DNA of 64,000 nt from JASFHF01 sp050123375 (GCA_050123375.1 JASFHF010000001.1:68094-132093); one strand, 5' to 3'. Shown: positions 9,683-19,591, numbered from the stretch's first letter. Numbers and translations: made by a program. The notes: a model not told the origin generated them from the letters alone.

Positions 9683-9755
9683 CAGGCCAGGAGGGAATCG
9701 AACCCCCAACCTACGGTTTTGGAGACCGTCGCTCTGCCAATTGAGCTACTGGCCT
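9683..9755 (-). tRNA. tRNA-Trp (CCA)
   Basis: 73-nt cloverleaf on the minus strand: acceptor AGGCCAG/CTGGCCT, anticodon arm CGGTCTCCAAAACCG with anticodon CCA, and T-arm GGGGGTTCGATTCCCTC. The 3' CCA is not encoded. It lies between tuf and secE, its usual place. Just downstream (about 9649-9680) is a low-complexity run of CTGT/CTTCTG tandem units. Confidence 0.96.
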
Positions 9756-9771
9756 TTAAAAACTAAAATAC

Positions 9772-9859
9772 CGTCATCCCGCGACCCAGTCAGTTGATCG
9801 CGGGATCCAGCACTAAATTTCCAAACAGCCTGGATCCCGCGGTCAAGCCGCGGGATGAC
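9772..9859. repeat. Palindromic repeat P2 (tuf/tRNA-Trp spacer)
   Basis: 88-bp palindrome beginning GTCATCCCGCGACCCAG and ending CCGCGGTCAAGCCGCGGGATGAC, GC-rich compared with its surroundings. Same family as 11119, 39976, 46236 and 55102. Hairpins of this sequence class are common in intracellular gammaproteobacteria and alphaproteobacteria, but the copies here define a local family. Confidence 0.9.
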
Positions 9860-9890
9860 TATTATTGCGTTTAAATATGCACCTTATAAA

Positions 9891-11081
9891 TTATTCAATA
9901 ATATCTATAACCACACCTGCGCCAACGGTGCGGCCGCCTTCTCTGATAGCAAAGCGTAAACCTTTCTCCATCGCTATCGGCGCCACCAACGTCACTTCCA
10001 TCTTCACGTTATCTCCCGGCATTACCATCTCTACTCCTTCCGGCAATACCACTTCTCCCGTAACGTCTGTCGTCCTAAAGTAAAACTGCGGCCTGTAGCC
10101 TTTGAAAAATGGCGTGTGTCTTCCTCCTTCTTCCTTGGTTAGTACGTATACTTCCGCACTAAACTTCGTATGTGGCGTGATGCTTCCTGGCTTCGCTAAT
10201 ACTTGACCTCTCTCTACGTCTTCTCGCTTCGTACCTCTTAACAATACTCCTACGTTATCTCCCGCTCGCCCTTCGTCCAGAAGTTTTCTAAACATCTCCA
10301 CTCCTGTACACGTCGTCTTCTGCGTATCTCTTATCCCTACTATCTCGATCTCTTCTCCTACTTTTATAATTCCTCTTTCGATCCTTCCCGTTACTACCGT
10401 TCCTCGACCTGAGATAGAAAATACATCTTCTATCGGCATCAAAAATGGTTGATCCACTGGTCGATCCGGTACCGGAATATATTCATCCATCGTCTCTACT
10501 AATTTCTCGATCGATTGACTTCCTTGCTCGCTCGTATCTCCTTCTAGCGCTTTCAACGCTGAACCAATAATAATCGGTGTATCGTCTCCTGGAAATTCAT
10601 AGCTATTCAATAAATCTCGCACTTCCATCTCTACCAATTCCAGAAGCTCTTTATCGTCTACCATGTCCGCTTTGTTCAAATACACCACTATATACGGCAC
10701 TCCTACCTGACGGGCTAACAAAATATGTTCTCTCGTCTGCGGCATCGGACCATCTGCTGCGCTCACCACCAAGATCGCTCCGTCCATCTGTGCCGCTCCC
10801 GTTATCATGTTCTTCACATAGTCTGCGTGTCCCGGACAATCAACATGTGCGTAGTGGCGTTTGTCTGATTCATATTCAACGTGTGCCGTCGCTATCGTTA
10901 TTCCTCTTGCCTTCTCTTCCGGCGCATTGTCAATCTGATCAAACGCCTTTACTTCTCCTCCGTGCTTCGACGACATCACCTTCGTCAACGCCGCTGTCAA
11001 CGTCGTCTTCCCATGGTCTACGTGCCCTATCGTTCCTACATTTACATGCGGCTTCGTACGCTCAAATTTCTCTTTGCTCAT
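9891..11081 (-). CDS. tuf: Elongation factor Tu
   Basis: 396-residue GTPase that delivers aminoacyl-tRNA to the ribosome. Domain G with GHVDHGKT (about 19-26), DCPGH and NKADMVDD; domain 2 from about 210; domain 3 ending IIE. I chose ATG at 11081 (MSKEKFERTKPH) over the in-frame ATG 14 codons upstream, because of the AGGGGA site in front of it and the family N-terminus. Codon use is odd: Thr is nearly always ACG, Ala GCG, Leu TTG, Ile often ATA, Lys AAG, Gly GGA, unlike the A/T-ending codons of neighbouring ribosomal genes. The last ~23 codons return to ordinary usage (CGC, ATC, GGC, ACC). See findings. Confidence 0.97.
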   Translation of the reverse strand: MSKEKFERTKPHVNVGTIGHVDHGKTTLTAALTKVMSSKHGGEVKAFDQIDNAPEEKARGITIATAHVEYESDKRHYAHVDCPGHADYVKNMITGAAQMDGAILVVSAADGPMPQTREHILLARQVGVPYIVVYLNKADMVDDKELLELVEMEVRDLLNSYEFPGDDTPIIIGSALKALEGDTSEQGSQSIEKLVETMDEYIPVPDRPVDQPFLMPIEDVFSISGRGTVVTGRIERGIIKVGEEIEIVGIRDTQKTTCTGVEMFRKLLDEGRAGDNVGVLLRGTKREDVERGQVLAKPGSITPHTKFSAEVYVLTKEEGGRHTPFFKGYRPQFYFRTTDVTGEVVLPEGVEMVMPGDNVKMEVTLVAPIAMEKGLRFAIREGGRTVGAGVVIDIIE

Positions 11082-11118
11082 AACTTTGTCCCCTTGAATA
11101 AAAAATTCTCGTAAAACT

Positions 11119-11197
11119 GTCATTCCGCGACTTAACCCCGGAATCCAGCTACGTACTTACTTATTTGCTGGATCCCGCGATCAAGTCGCGGGATGAC
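11119..11197. repeat. Palindromic repeat P2 (tRNA-Thr/tuf spacer)
   Basis: 79-bp palindrome from GTCATTCCGCGACTT to AAGTCGCGGGATGAC, with inner arms GGAATCCAGC/GCTGGATCCC. It lies between tRNA-Thr and the tuf ribosome site, so it is probably transcribed with tuf. It has the same length as the copies inside queG and pgeF. Confidence 0.9.
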
Positions 11198-11230
11198 AAA
11201 AAAACCATTTTATCAGCTGTTCCCCCAACT

Positions 11231-11303
<73 letters not shown>

Positions 11304-11308
11304 ATCCT

Positions 11309-11424
11309 GGCTTACACGAAAAGCGATCTGCTTTGTTAAAAACTCGCTCAAGCCGGTCATTTGTTTTTATAAACTCCCGTCTTTCGCTCGTTTTTGTCTC
11401 GCACCTCATCTTTTCGTGTAAGCC
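11309..11424. repeat. Terminal-inverted-repeat element P3 inside the tRNA operon
   Basis: 116-bp element bounded by GGCTTACACGAAAAG and its perfect inverse CTTTTCGTGTAAGCC. The interior (GCGATCTGCTTTGTTAAAA..CTCGCTCAAGCC..TCTTTCGCTCG) matches, in inverted orientation, the element at 27716-27838. It sits between tRNA-Thr and tRNA-Gly in the tRNA-tuf operon. No coding capacity: it looks like a miniature inverted-repeat element. Confidence 0.85.
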
Positions 11425-11448
11425 ATAATCTTCCCCCTTCTAAACTGG

Positions 11449-11519
11449 AGCGGGTGATGGGAATCGAACCCACACTATCAGCTTGGAAGGCTGAAGTTCT
11501 ACCATTGAACTACACCCGC
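11449..11519 (-). tRNA. tRNA-Gly (TCC)
   Basis: Minus-strand cloverleaf: acceptor GCGGGTG/CACCCGC, anticodon arm CAGCCTTCCAAGCTG with anticodon TCC, and T-arm TGGGTTCGATTCCCA. CCA is not encoded. Ten bases separate it from tRNA-Tyr. Confidence 0.96.
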
Positions 11520-11529
11520 AGCCCAAGTT

Positions 11530-11611
11530 TGGAGGGGGTAGGATTCGAACCTACGAAGGCAGAGCCGTCAGATTTACAGTCTGATCCCTTTGGCCTCTCG
11601 GGAACCCCTCC
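11530..11611 (-). tRNA. tRNA-Tyr (GTA)
   Basis: Minus-strand tRNA with a long variable arm, as expected for Tyr: acceptor GGAGGGG/CCCCTCC, anticodon arm CAGACTGTAAATCTG with anticodon GTA, and T-arm TAGGTTCGAATCCTA. First gene of the tRNA-tuf unit. CCA is not encoded. Confidence 0.96.
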
Positions 11612-11696
11612 ATTTACATTTTAAAAAATTCTCATACAAACACATTACCGAACGCGTCATTCTGAAATAGAAACATCTCATTGTCAATCTAATTTA

Positions 11697-11736
11697 TTGG
11701 ATTTTATAGGATTTATTGTAAAATTTATTGTAAAAT
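11697..11736 (+). promoter_or_regulatory. Possible queA promoter
   Basis: TTGGAT (11697-11702), a 16-bp spacer and TAAAAT (11719-11724); the segment TTTATTGTAAAAT is repeated in tandem so a second TAAAAT lies at 11731-11736. No Shine-Dalgarno is visible before the queA ATG at 11745, so a very short or absent 5' leader is possible. Assigned by eye only. Confidence 0.3.
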
Positions 11737-11744
11737 AGCGCACT

Positions 11745-12764
11745 ATGAAATTAGCAGATTTTTATTATGAGCTACCAAACGAACTAATTGCCCGATATCC
11801 AACCAAACAACGCTCGGCAAGCCGTTTATTGTGCTTAAATCGTGATACCGGAGAAATCCAACATCAACATTTTGGCGATTTGATCAATTTTCTTACACCA
11901 AAAGATTTGCTGGTATTTAACAATAGCCGGGTAATTCCAGCCCGGCTATATGGCACAAAAGATACCGGCGGACAAATTGAACTCTTAATAGAACGTATTT
12001 TGGATAAATTCCTCTGTTTAGCACACATTAAAGCCAGCCGTGCGCCAAAACCTGGATCTACGCTGAACCTGGAAAATGCGATTGCAGTAAAAGTTCTAAG
12101 CCGACATGATGATTTATTTAAGCTTGAATTTCCCGCTACTCATCCAGTAATGAAAACTTTAAACTCTTTTGGTCATATTCCCCTGCCTCCTTATATTGAT
12201 CGTGCTGCGGAAGCTATAGATCAAGAGCGTTATCAAACTGTATACGCCAAACATAATGGTTCTGTTGCAGCGCCAACAGCAGGATTGCATTTTGATGAAG
12301 AATTATTAAAAAAAATAGAAAATAAAGATATTAAATCAGCTTTCGTAACTTTGCATGTTGGCGCTGGAACTTTTCAGCCGGTAAAAACTAATGATATTAA
12401 ACAGCATAAAATGCACTCCGAATTAATTCAAGTTACAGAAGAAGTTTGCCAACAAATACAACAGACTAAGCAATCCGGCGGACGTATCATCGCAGTTGGC
12501 ACTACCAGTGTGCGCTGTTTAGAAACCGCAACTCAAAATGAAACCACAAAACCTTTTTTTGGCGAAACTGATATTTTTATTTATCCTGGATATGAATTTA
12601 AATGCGCAGATGCAATGATTACTAATTTTCATTTGCCTGAATCGACATTACTAATGCTGGTCTCCGCATTCGCCGGCCGTGAAAATATCATGCGCGCCTA
12701 TCACGAAGCCATAGCCAAAAAATATAGATTTTTTAGCTATGGCGATGGGATGTTTATTTTTTAA
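11745..12764 (+). CDS. queA: S-adenosylmethionine:tRNA ribosyltransferase-isomerase
   Basis: 339-residue enzyme that transfers and rearranges the ribosyl part of SAM onto preQ1-tRNA, giving epoxyqueuosine in queuosine biosynthesis. Family sequence throughout: MKLADFYYELPNELIARYPTKQR, LLVFNNSRVIPARLYG (about 55-70), YQTVYAKHNGSVAAPTAGLHF (about 164-185), VTLHVGAGTFQPVK, HSELIQV and a C-terminal NFHLPESTLLMLVSAFAG. Normal length. Its usual partner tgt is not next to it; the last enzyme of the pathway, queG, is encoded at 39704. Its 3' end overlaps by 11 bp the 3' end of the convergent giant gene. Confidence 0.97.
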   Translation: MKLADFYYELPNELIARYPTKQRSASRLLCLNRDTGEIQHQHFGDLINFLTPKDLLVFNNSRVIPARLYGTKDTGGQIELLIERILDKFLCLAHIKASRAPKPGSTLNLENAIAVKVLSRHDDLFKLEFPATHPVMKTLNSFGHIPLPPYIDRAAEAIDQERYQTVYAKHNGSVAAPTAGLHFDEELLKKIENKDIKSAFVTLHVGAGTFQPVKTNDIKQHKMHSELIQVTEEVCQQIQQTKQSGGRIIAVGTTSVRCLETATQNETTKPFFGETDIFIYPGYEFKCADAMITNFHLPESTLLMLVSAFAGRENIMRAYHEAIAKKYRFFSYGDGMFIF

Positions 12765-15700
12765 AGCCGGGTTTGACTAGTACTTTATTCTCATTCTTCT
12801 TGCTGGATGGTTTACCTTTTTTAGCAAACAATTCAAAAATATTGGGGAAGTTAAATTTTCTCTTCTTTTTAGGCTGTATTACTTTTTTGTTATTTTTAAG
12901 CTTTATTTTATTTTTTTCTTCCTTCTTTTGCCGTTTATGATTTTGTATTTGTGAAAACACTGAAAAAGCACCACTCCCTGCAAATTTTATCTTATTAAAG
13001 TTATTATTAACTTCGTGCACAGGATCTTCTATTGGTGTTATTTCAACTTTCGGCTTAAAGAATTTAGGATTATCTCTATGCTCTTCCTGTTCTGTTACTT
13101 GCAGCCCCTTTGTGCTTACATTAGTTTCTGTCTTCTCATTTAGAATAGCGTACAAATCCATAACGAGAGTGACAAATAATGATTTGCCATTCTGCAACTT
13201 AGTGTATTTATTTTTACGAAGATCGTTAATTCTTTTTTCAATTTTCTCGTAAAATTCACTTCTCTTTGTAGATGTACGAATAGCACACAACATAGATCTT
13301 GCTTCTTCTCTAAATCCCGACATATACTTTTCAAAAATCTTCTCAAATTTTTCCATAGCATTCTTGCTCTTATCCTTTTCCAAGGATTTGGCTTTTTTTG
13401 TTTCTTGTTCACTCAAAACCATAAAATCAAAGTAACTTTTGCTCTCAAAGCATTCTCTAAATAACAGCAAATCCATAAACCTTTCAGCAATTTCGACATC
13501 GTCATCTGTACAAAATACCTGATTTCTGACGTTGTTTAGTTTGCTTAAGCTTGCTTTTTGTTTTTTAACATACTCTTCAAAAATATTTTTCTGAATGCGA
13601 AAACTTTCTTGCTGTAACTTTAACTTTTGCAATAACTTTTTATTTCCTTCAACTTCGATCAAGCCTTCATCCTGCAACAAACTCTCAATACTTGAAATGA
13701 TCGAATCAAGATTTTTGATACAAGAATATACATCCACAGATTTGTGAAACTTTTCAATCTTATCGCGAAGATTTCTAATTTTTCTTTCTGTGTCATTTGA
13801 TAAATCTTTGCATTTTGGCAAATACATAGGATGCTGATAACTAATCGGTTTTGACTCTGGTTTTTTTAATTTCTCTACTATTTTACAAACCGGATCAATA
13901 CCAAGCTCCTTAATACTTTCTTTCTTTTTTTCTACAATTTCAGTATTAAGCTGTCTATTTATACTCCAATAACATCTATATAACAGGAACAGATGTCTGC
14001 TTTCTCCGCCAAAGTAAACTTTCTTCATGTTGTTTATTAACTTCGCAACATCAAGCTCTTTAACGTTTTTCTTAAGAACATGCTCCTTAAAAACTTCCTT
14101 TATTTCATTACTCAGTTTATCATATTCCTTATTTTGTCCTATTCTATCCTCTTCAGATTTACAACCAAGCAAAGCGCGCTGACACCATCTTGCTTTTTCC
14201 ATTAGCTGTTTCCGTACTTTCATTCCTATATTTTCATTAAGCTTCGCAGTAACACTCTTTAATGTTTCCTCAATTACCTGCTTAAAAGTAGTACCATCAT
14301 TATCAACTTTTACTTTCATGAATTCTTGATATCGTTTAGGCGAATCTGACATAAAGCGCATCTTTGCTGTAAGAGGCTGATACTCTTCTTTATTAACAAT
14401 AATTTTAACGCTATCAGTCTTTAAAATCTCGCTATACTTAGCTACTATTCCATTAAACGCATCATCAAATTCCTCCTTAATCCCTGGTGAGATTAATTTA
14501 ACTTTATCTATCTGGATAATTAATTTTCGAATATTGCTATACGCATCAGGCGCTATCTGCGGATTTTCATAATTAGATATCTGTGCAATTTCCTGTATAA
14601 CGTCTTTAATCTTCTCAATAAGCTTATCGCTTGGTTTTGTCAGATGCGATAAATTAACATCGATTTTGGAGCAACTGTATTTTTGCGGTTCTTTAAGAAA
14701 GGAATCTAGCTCTTGAATAACATGTTGCTCTACAACATAATTCTTCTTATATTCTTGCATGATCTCATCAATTTCATTAAAGAATTTGCAATCAAATGGT
14801 TTGCATTTTCCAGAAAAAAGATTTTTAGGAGAAGCATTATCCAACAACTCTTTGAGTTTCTTATGAAATTTGGAATTCTTAAAATCGGGCAGTTCAACAA
14901 CTTTAAGCTCATCGTTAAGTTTCTCTAGTTCGTCAGTAGAAAATACAATAACAAATGCTTGCTGATTTCCAAACTTTTCCTTAAATTCATTGATCTTCTT
15001 GCCAAAATCAGAATCATTATAAAAGAAATTATTTGGATTATTATAATTTTGAAGTATCCCAATCATGCTGTGCAATGATTCATTTAGTTCCTTGGAGAAC
15101 TCCCTACTCTTACTAAGCTCACAGTTAGCTAAATACTCAAAATTCTGTTTGTATTTTTTATTAATGTTAATAACCCCATTAAAAAACTGCTTAAGAAGAT
15201 TTTCATTCTTACCTTTCAAGTAATAACCAACTCCATCAGCTATCTCAAGAATGGTATCTAAATCATCTTTTGATACACGTTCCCTGGTGGACAGCAGTTT
15301 TATATATCTTAATTTTAAGTAAATATTATCCTTTCTATTAAGGTTGAACTCATCAACATTCTTTTCTTTGTCTGACAACCTCAGACTAAACTTTAGCCAA
15401 CTATACATGTGTTGCAATTTAGTGTCTTGCATCTCAGTTTCATGCTTGCATTCATCCAATTTTTTCTTGAGCGCGTTTGCCAAATCCTTATAATCTCTAA
15501 TACTACTAATTGTAGAAATCTCAAACCTGTCCTTACAACATTGCTTATGTTCATCAAGTGACTGTTCACCAAAAGGACCACAATACTCAGGATTGTTTTG
15601 GCTATTATACTGCTCATACACTTGCTGAAAACACTCATAATTATCTTTTAAATTATTATAAAATGAACTATTCTTATCATTCAATTTGCCTATAAATCCA

Positions 15701-18700
15701 ATCAAATCTTTATAGTTACGAATCTCATTAACCTTAGCAATTGGTTGATGGAATTTCCTAATAAGCTCTATCTTCAGCTCGGTCAATAAAGGCTGCTGTA
15801 CTTTTTCTTTTAAGCATTCTCTGGATATCTTATTTTTATCTTGAAACTCCTTGTCATCTAATTCATCTTTCTTTAGCGTTAAAATTTCTTCGGAAAAAGG
15901 CAATTCTAATTGCAAATTTAACTCTTTACTAATAGCACATATATCAAGATAACATTCAAAATACTTTACCTGATCGCTATAGCATTTCACACCAAATGAC
16001 AACCCGATGTTTTTTAAATAATTGGTTAAAACTTTAGTGGTTGTTTGATTTTTACCATTTATCACATCTAACTCATTTAATAACCCATAGTAAAGTTTAA
16101 TATTTTCTTTATTATCCCGAAAATGCTTATAGTTATACCCTTCTTTTGGCATAATCAATTTTCTAAGCTTAGATAAAAGCTGTTCTTTAACTTCTTTTGC
16201 TTTATTTTTATATACATCTTCATTAAAAAAGCTTTTGCCTTTTAACTTACTCAATATATCGAATAATTTAAGAAGATCTGAGTATTTTTCTTCTTTTATG
16301 TATAAATCCAGCCCCTTATTTAAAATAGCTTTTACAATATTATCTTTTACTTGTTCATCAACTTCTTCATCATCAAAGAAGCTGATCATTTTCTGTTTGC
16401 TCTCTTCATTCCGTTCAGATAAATAAATCAATACATCACATAATCTTGTCTTTACTGCTTCACTATCATCATTAGCTATACCATCTCCAACCTTTTGTAA
16501 ATAATCAACAATATGACTATAAGCTTGCTTTTTTAACTCCTGTATAGTTTTAGAAATTTTCTTGTCAAATTCTTTATAGTGTTTTTTGGTTTCATCCAAA
16601 ACCAAAAGAAGCTTATCAATATTAATAAAATATTCTTGAGACGTTCCTGTTACCCATATTTTATATACCTGGTATATACACATGAAATATTCATTAATTT
16701 CTGGTTTTTTCTTTTCATTTTTTGATTTTTCAAATTTATTGTAAAGATCGCTCAATATCCCAAAAAGCATAGATTCTAAACTTTCAGGCATTTTCTCATT
16801 ACCACTATACTTGCTAAATTTTTTCCATATATCGGAGAAAATAAGTTTTTCACGTTGGGGAAATATTTGTTTACCGGACAGTTTACCTGATAGCAATATC
16901 GTGTCAAAACGTGTCCATACTGAATTTTTTGATAATTCTTCACATCGCTTATTTACCCAATTCTTAAGCAATTTCTCACTTACCAATCTTAAGCTATACA
17001 AAAAACCAATTAAGACGCCGTGTGCAGGATTCAATGGTTGCTGCATACAATTATTAAATACACCATCTAATACTGCAGTGCTTTTATGCTGTTTCCACAA
17101 ATCAAAGATTTTTGTTAAAAGCTCAATATACCCACACTTTTTCGGCTCATTATTCTGATTCTGCCTAGGCTTTTCTGACTCCTTTAGCTTACCTATTAAT
17201 CCAGATTTAATTAACTCTTCCCGCATTTTTTCTATATAAGCCCCAAGCCCTTCAGTTATATTAAGTTGCTTAGATTTTAAATTTAAAATTTTCTTTATTT
17301 TTTCTTGAAGCTCACTAGTTTTGTCTTCATTTATTTGGGCCAACTGTTTGTAGGTTTTAACTTTTTCAGACTCATCTATTTTACTTTTACCCAAGTAATA
17401 TTTCACAACTTTTTTAATTATTGATGGTAACTCTCTTTTCTCATCTTTAGTAAAATGCTTTGTAAATTTAGTTCTTAACCCACTATTATCATATAATGAC
17501 TCACCTTTTTTTGTTTGTATATTTGTTTGTATTTTACCATCACAGATATCTGCTAAAATTTTCAATTTCATGGCATTTTTATAATTTCTTCTTATGTGTG
17601 AATTATAATACCTTGCGTCACGAATCTGACATTTTATCATATTTAAATTAACATTTTCACCATCACCAAGTTTTGCAAGATTTTCAAAAATTTTCTTTAT
17701 GGTGCTTTTTTTACATCTTTCAATAAGTTTATCATTAAGTGTCGCTTTGTCCCGAAGAACTAATATCCCTTTTTCTATTTTCTTAATAAATTTATCAACA
17801 AATTTTCTATTATGCTTGTGTTCTACAATTTTAATATAGCTATTCTGCTCTTCGCTTTTATTTAATTTTTTTAAGTTATCTAATACTTCTTTAATTGCTT
17901 CTAGCGAGCCTAGAGGATTTGCTTTTGGATTATCATTTGTTATTGTTGTAGTATTAGCTGTTTGTTCATTGCTCTTTTGTTTGAAATCTTTCGCGCCTTG
18001 CAGCATTTTCTCAACTTTTCCCAAAGTCTTTTCAAGAACCGAATAATCTCGCGTTAAAAACTTGGCAATTTGAATAGGCGTCCACTTTATTTTGTCCTTT
18101 AAATCACAAATATTCATAGCATCAAGAAAATCATATTTGTTCTGGGGCAATTTACTAATTTCCTCTGCCAATTTTAATCTTAACTCTCTTATTCGTTCAT
18201 TACCTTGAATTAACTTTCTATTGTATACATGCCCTATGATCTGCTGTTTCATGCGCTGTAAATATCTATAATAACGATAATCTTTATTTTTAAATGTTCG
18301 AATAAACCATTTACTAATTCCTTTTTTCTTTTTATAATTTTTTATACTGATACGTTTTTCTTCACCTTTTATACATTGCAGAAGCTCTCTCTTACGCTGT
18401 TCTGTATAACTTACCTTATGAACCTTAAATCCTCCATTTTTTCTAATATAATCATATGATTTCATGCAATCTTCATGACTTCCGCAACTATATTTTGAGT
18501 CTGTCTTATAAAACAATACCTGAGCTAAATCACGTTTATATCGGTTTACTAAGCTACGCTCTCTGCCAACTCTAACTTGTTTACTTGCGAGTTTAACCTG
18601 TTCTACACGACCCAATAACCATACCCGCGAGAACTTGCATAAATATGGAGTATCTTCGAAATTATTTTTATATCCATAGTTTTCAAAATGCTCTTCTGAG

Positions 18701-19515
18701 CATTCATCCTTTGTCATACCATTAACAAAGGTTTTTGACCGCTCAAAAACAATTTTGTATTTTTTACCTTCTTGAGATTTGTCTTTTTCGGAATTGGAAA
18801 ATGACTTACAAACAATTATTTTTTGTGTAGTAAAATACGATTTGTATAGCTTAAGGTTAAGTCTTTTTTTAAATCGCAAACACCCTAATGCTGTTTTATT
18901 TTTTTCTCGCTTTGCCTGTTCTATTTGTTCTTGCAGCTTATCAATTTCTTTACGAAATTTTTTGTCTATTTCATGCATCATTAAAGTTACAGCATAGTCT
19001 TCATTCTGGGGCAAACAATCTATAATTCGTTTTTCTCTTATATTTTTTTCAACTAACTTTCTATCTAGTTTATATTCTGGCTCATTTACTTCTTCTACTG
19101 TTATTGGGCTCGATTTGTCTAATATATTCTTGTTAAACAGTAATTTTTCAAAAAATCTGCCAACAATCTTAAATAGATTAGTCTTTTCTCTAAGATAATA
19201 AGCTTTTCTTATATTATTACGCCCTTTCTGGACACTTGTAATTGACGTATTTAATTTGCCCTTTAATTCTTGAATAAGTCTAAAGTTTTTGTTTAACATA
19301 TACTTCTGATCTTGCATAATATCAAGCATTTCATTCATGTCTGTATCTATTTCAATAAGATCTTTTTGTCGCTCTTTTTCTAAAATCCGATTAAGTTGAA
19401 TTTTATTCATTAGTTTATAAAGATCAGAAACTTGATGCTGCTTTTTTTTGGATGTGCTTTTTTTTGGATGTGTCTTTTTTGGACGTGCTTTTTTAGATGT
19501 GTCTTTTCCTAACAT
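12754..19515 (-). CDS. Giant lysine-rich coiled-coil protein, candidate secreted effector
   Basis: 2253-residue protein of no family I recognise. It opens with a basic tract of KKxxP/KKS units (residues 8-26, MLGKDTSKKARPKKTHPKK) and is then almost entirely charged and helical (many KxxEEL/LKKL-type stretches), with no signal peptide and no clear membrane segment. It ends in a very basic tail (KKVIQPKKKRKFNF..LFAKKGKPSSKK). Scattered Cys and Asn are frequent. A good AGGGGG ribosome site precedes the ATG. The promoter carries a PmrA-type double box (19592-19624). Size, composition, isolation among housekeeping genes and promoter type fit a Dot/Icm-type effector; this is inference. An alternative is a structural or cytoskeleton-like protein. 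Confidence 0.75.
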   Translation of the reverse strand: MLGKDTSKKARPKKTHPKKSTSKKKQHQVSDLYKLMNKIQLNRILEKERQKDLIEIDTDMNEMLDIMQDQKYMLNKNFRLIQELKGKLNTSITSVQKGRNNIRKAYYLREKTNLFKIVGRFFEKLLFNKNILDKSSPITVEEVNEPEYKLDRKLVEKNIREKRIIDCLPQNEDYAVTLMMHEIDKKFRKEIDKLQEQIEQAKREKNKTALGCLRFKKRLNLKLYKSYFTTQKIIVCKSFSNSEKDKSQEGKKYKIVFERSKTFVNGMTKDECSEEHFENYGYKNNFEDTPYLCKFSRVWLLGRVEQVKLASKQVRVGRERSLVNRYKRDLAQVLFYKTDSKYSCGSHEDCMKSYDYIRKNGGFKVHKVSYTEQRKRELLQCIKGEEKRISIKNYKKKKGISKWFIRTFKNKDYRYYRYLQRMKQQIIGHVYNRKLIQGNERIRELRLKLAEEISKLPQNKYDFLDAMNICDLKDKIKWTPIQIAKFLTRDYSVLEKTLGKVEKMLQGAKDFKQKSNEQTANTTTITNDNPKANPLGSLEAIKEVLDNLKKLNKSEEQNSYIKIVEHKHNRKFVDKFIKKIEKGILVLRDKATLNDKLIERCKKSTIKKIFENLAKLGDGENVNLNMIKCQIRDARYYNSHIRRNYKNAMKLKILADICDGKIQTNIQTKKGESLYDNSGLRTKFTKHFTKDEKRELPSIIKKVVKYYLGKSKIDESEKVKTYKQLAQINEDKTSELQEKIKKILNLKSKQLNITEGLGAYIEKMREELIKSGLIGKLKESEKPRQNQNNEPKKCGYIELLTKIFDLWKQHKSTAVLDGVFNNCMQQPLNPAHGVLIGFLYSLRLVSEKLLKNWVNKRCEELSKNSVWTRFDTILLSGKLSGKQIFPQREKLIFSDIWKKFSKYSGNEKMPESLESMLFGILSDLYNKFEKSKNEKKKPEINEYFMCIYQVYKIWVTGTSQEYFINIDKLLLVLDETKKHYKEFDKKISKTIQELKKQAYSHIVDYLQKVGDGIANDDSEAVKTRLCDVLIYLSERNEESKQKMISFFDDEEVDEQVKDNIVKAILNKGLDLYIKEEKYSDLLKLFDILSKLKGKSFFNEDVYKNKAKEVKEQLLSKLRKLIMPKEGYNYKHFRDNKENIKLYYGLLNELDVINGKNQTTTKVLTNYLKNIGLSFGVKCYSDQVKYFECYLDICAISKELNLQLELPFSEEILTLKKDELDDKEFQDKNKISRECLKEKVQQPLLTELKIELIRKFHQPIAKVNEIRNYKDLIGFIGKLNDKNSSFYNNLKDNYECFQQVYEQYNSQNNPEYCGPFGEQSLDEHKQCCKDRFEISTISSIRDYKDLANALKKKLDECKHETEMQDTKLQHMYSWLKFSLRLSDKEKNVDEFNLNRKDNIYLKLRYIKLLSTRERVSKDDLDTILEIADGVGYYLKGKNENLLKQFFNGVININKKYKQNFEYLANCELSKSREFSKELNESLHSMIGILQNYNNPNNFFYNDSDFGKKINEFKEKFGNQQAFVIVFSTDELEKLNDELKVVELPDFKNSKFHKKLKELLDNASPKNLFSGKCKPFDCKFFNEIDEIMQEYKKNYVVEQHVIQELDSFLKEPQKYSCSKIDVNLSHLTKPSDKLIEKIKDVIQEIAQISNYENPQIAPDAYSNIRKLIIQIDKVKLISPGIKEEFDDAFNGIVAKYSEILKTDSVKIIVNKEEYQPLTAKMRFMSDSPKRYQEFMKVKVDNDGTTFKQVIEETLKSVTAKLNENIGMKVRKQLMEKARWCQRALLGCKSEEDRIGQNKEYDKLSNEIKEVFKEHVLKKNVKELDVAKLINNMKKVYFGGESRHLFLLYRCYWSINRQLNTEIVEKKKESIKELGIDPVCKIVEKLKKPESKPISYQHPMYLPKCKDLSNDTERKIRNLRDKIEKFHKSVDVYSCIKNLDSIISSIESLLQDEGLIEVEGNKKLLQKLKLQQESFRIQKNIFEEYVKKQKASLSKLNNVRNQVFCTDDDVEIAERFMDLLLFRECFESKSYFDFMVLSEQETKKAKSLEKDKSKNAMEKFEKIFEKYMSGFREEARSMLCAIRTSTKRSEFYEKIEKRINDLRKNKYTKLQNGKSLFVTLVMDLYAILNEKTETNVSTKGLQVTEQEEHRDNPKFFKPKVEITPIEDPVHEVNNNFNKIKFAGSGAFSVFSQIQNHKRQKKEEKNKIKLKNNKKVIQPKKKRKFNFPNIFELFAKKGKPSSKKNENKVLVKPGFKK

Positions 19516-19591
19516 ATTAGCCCCCTATTGATAGTTATGTAATAACCGTGCCATTCCTTTAGCGACCATATGCATTCTTTATCTTATTCTT

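Noticed and set aside
11394..11624. 76-codon open frame with SNLERVMGIEPT-like and GVGFEPTKAEPS-like sequence
   Set aside because: It is the antisense of tRNA-Gly and tRNA-Tyr; translated tRNA genes commonly give such spurious peptides.
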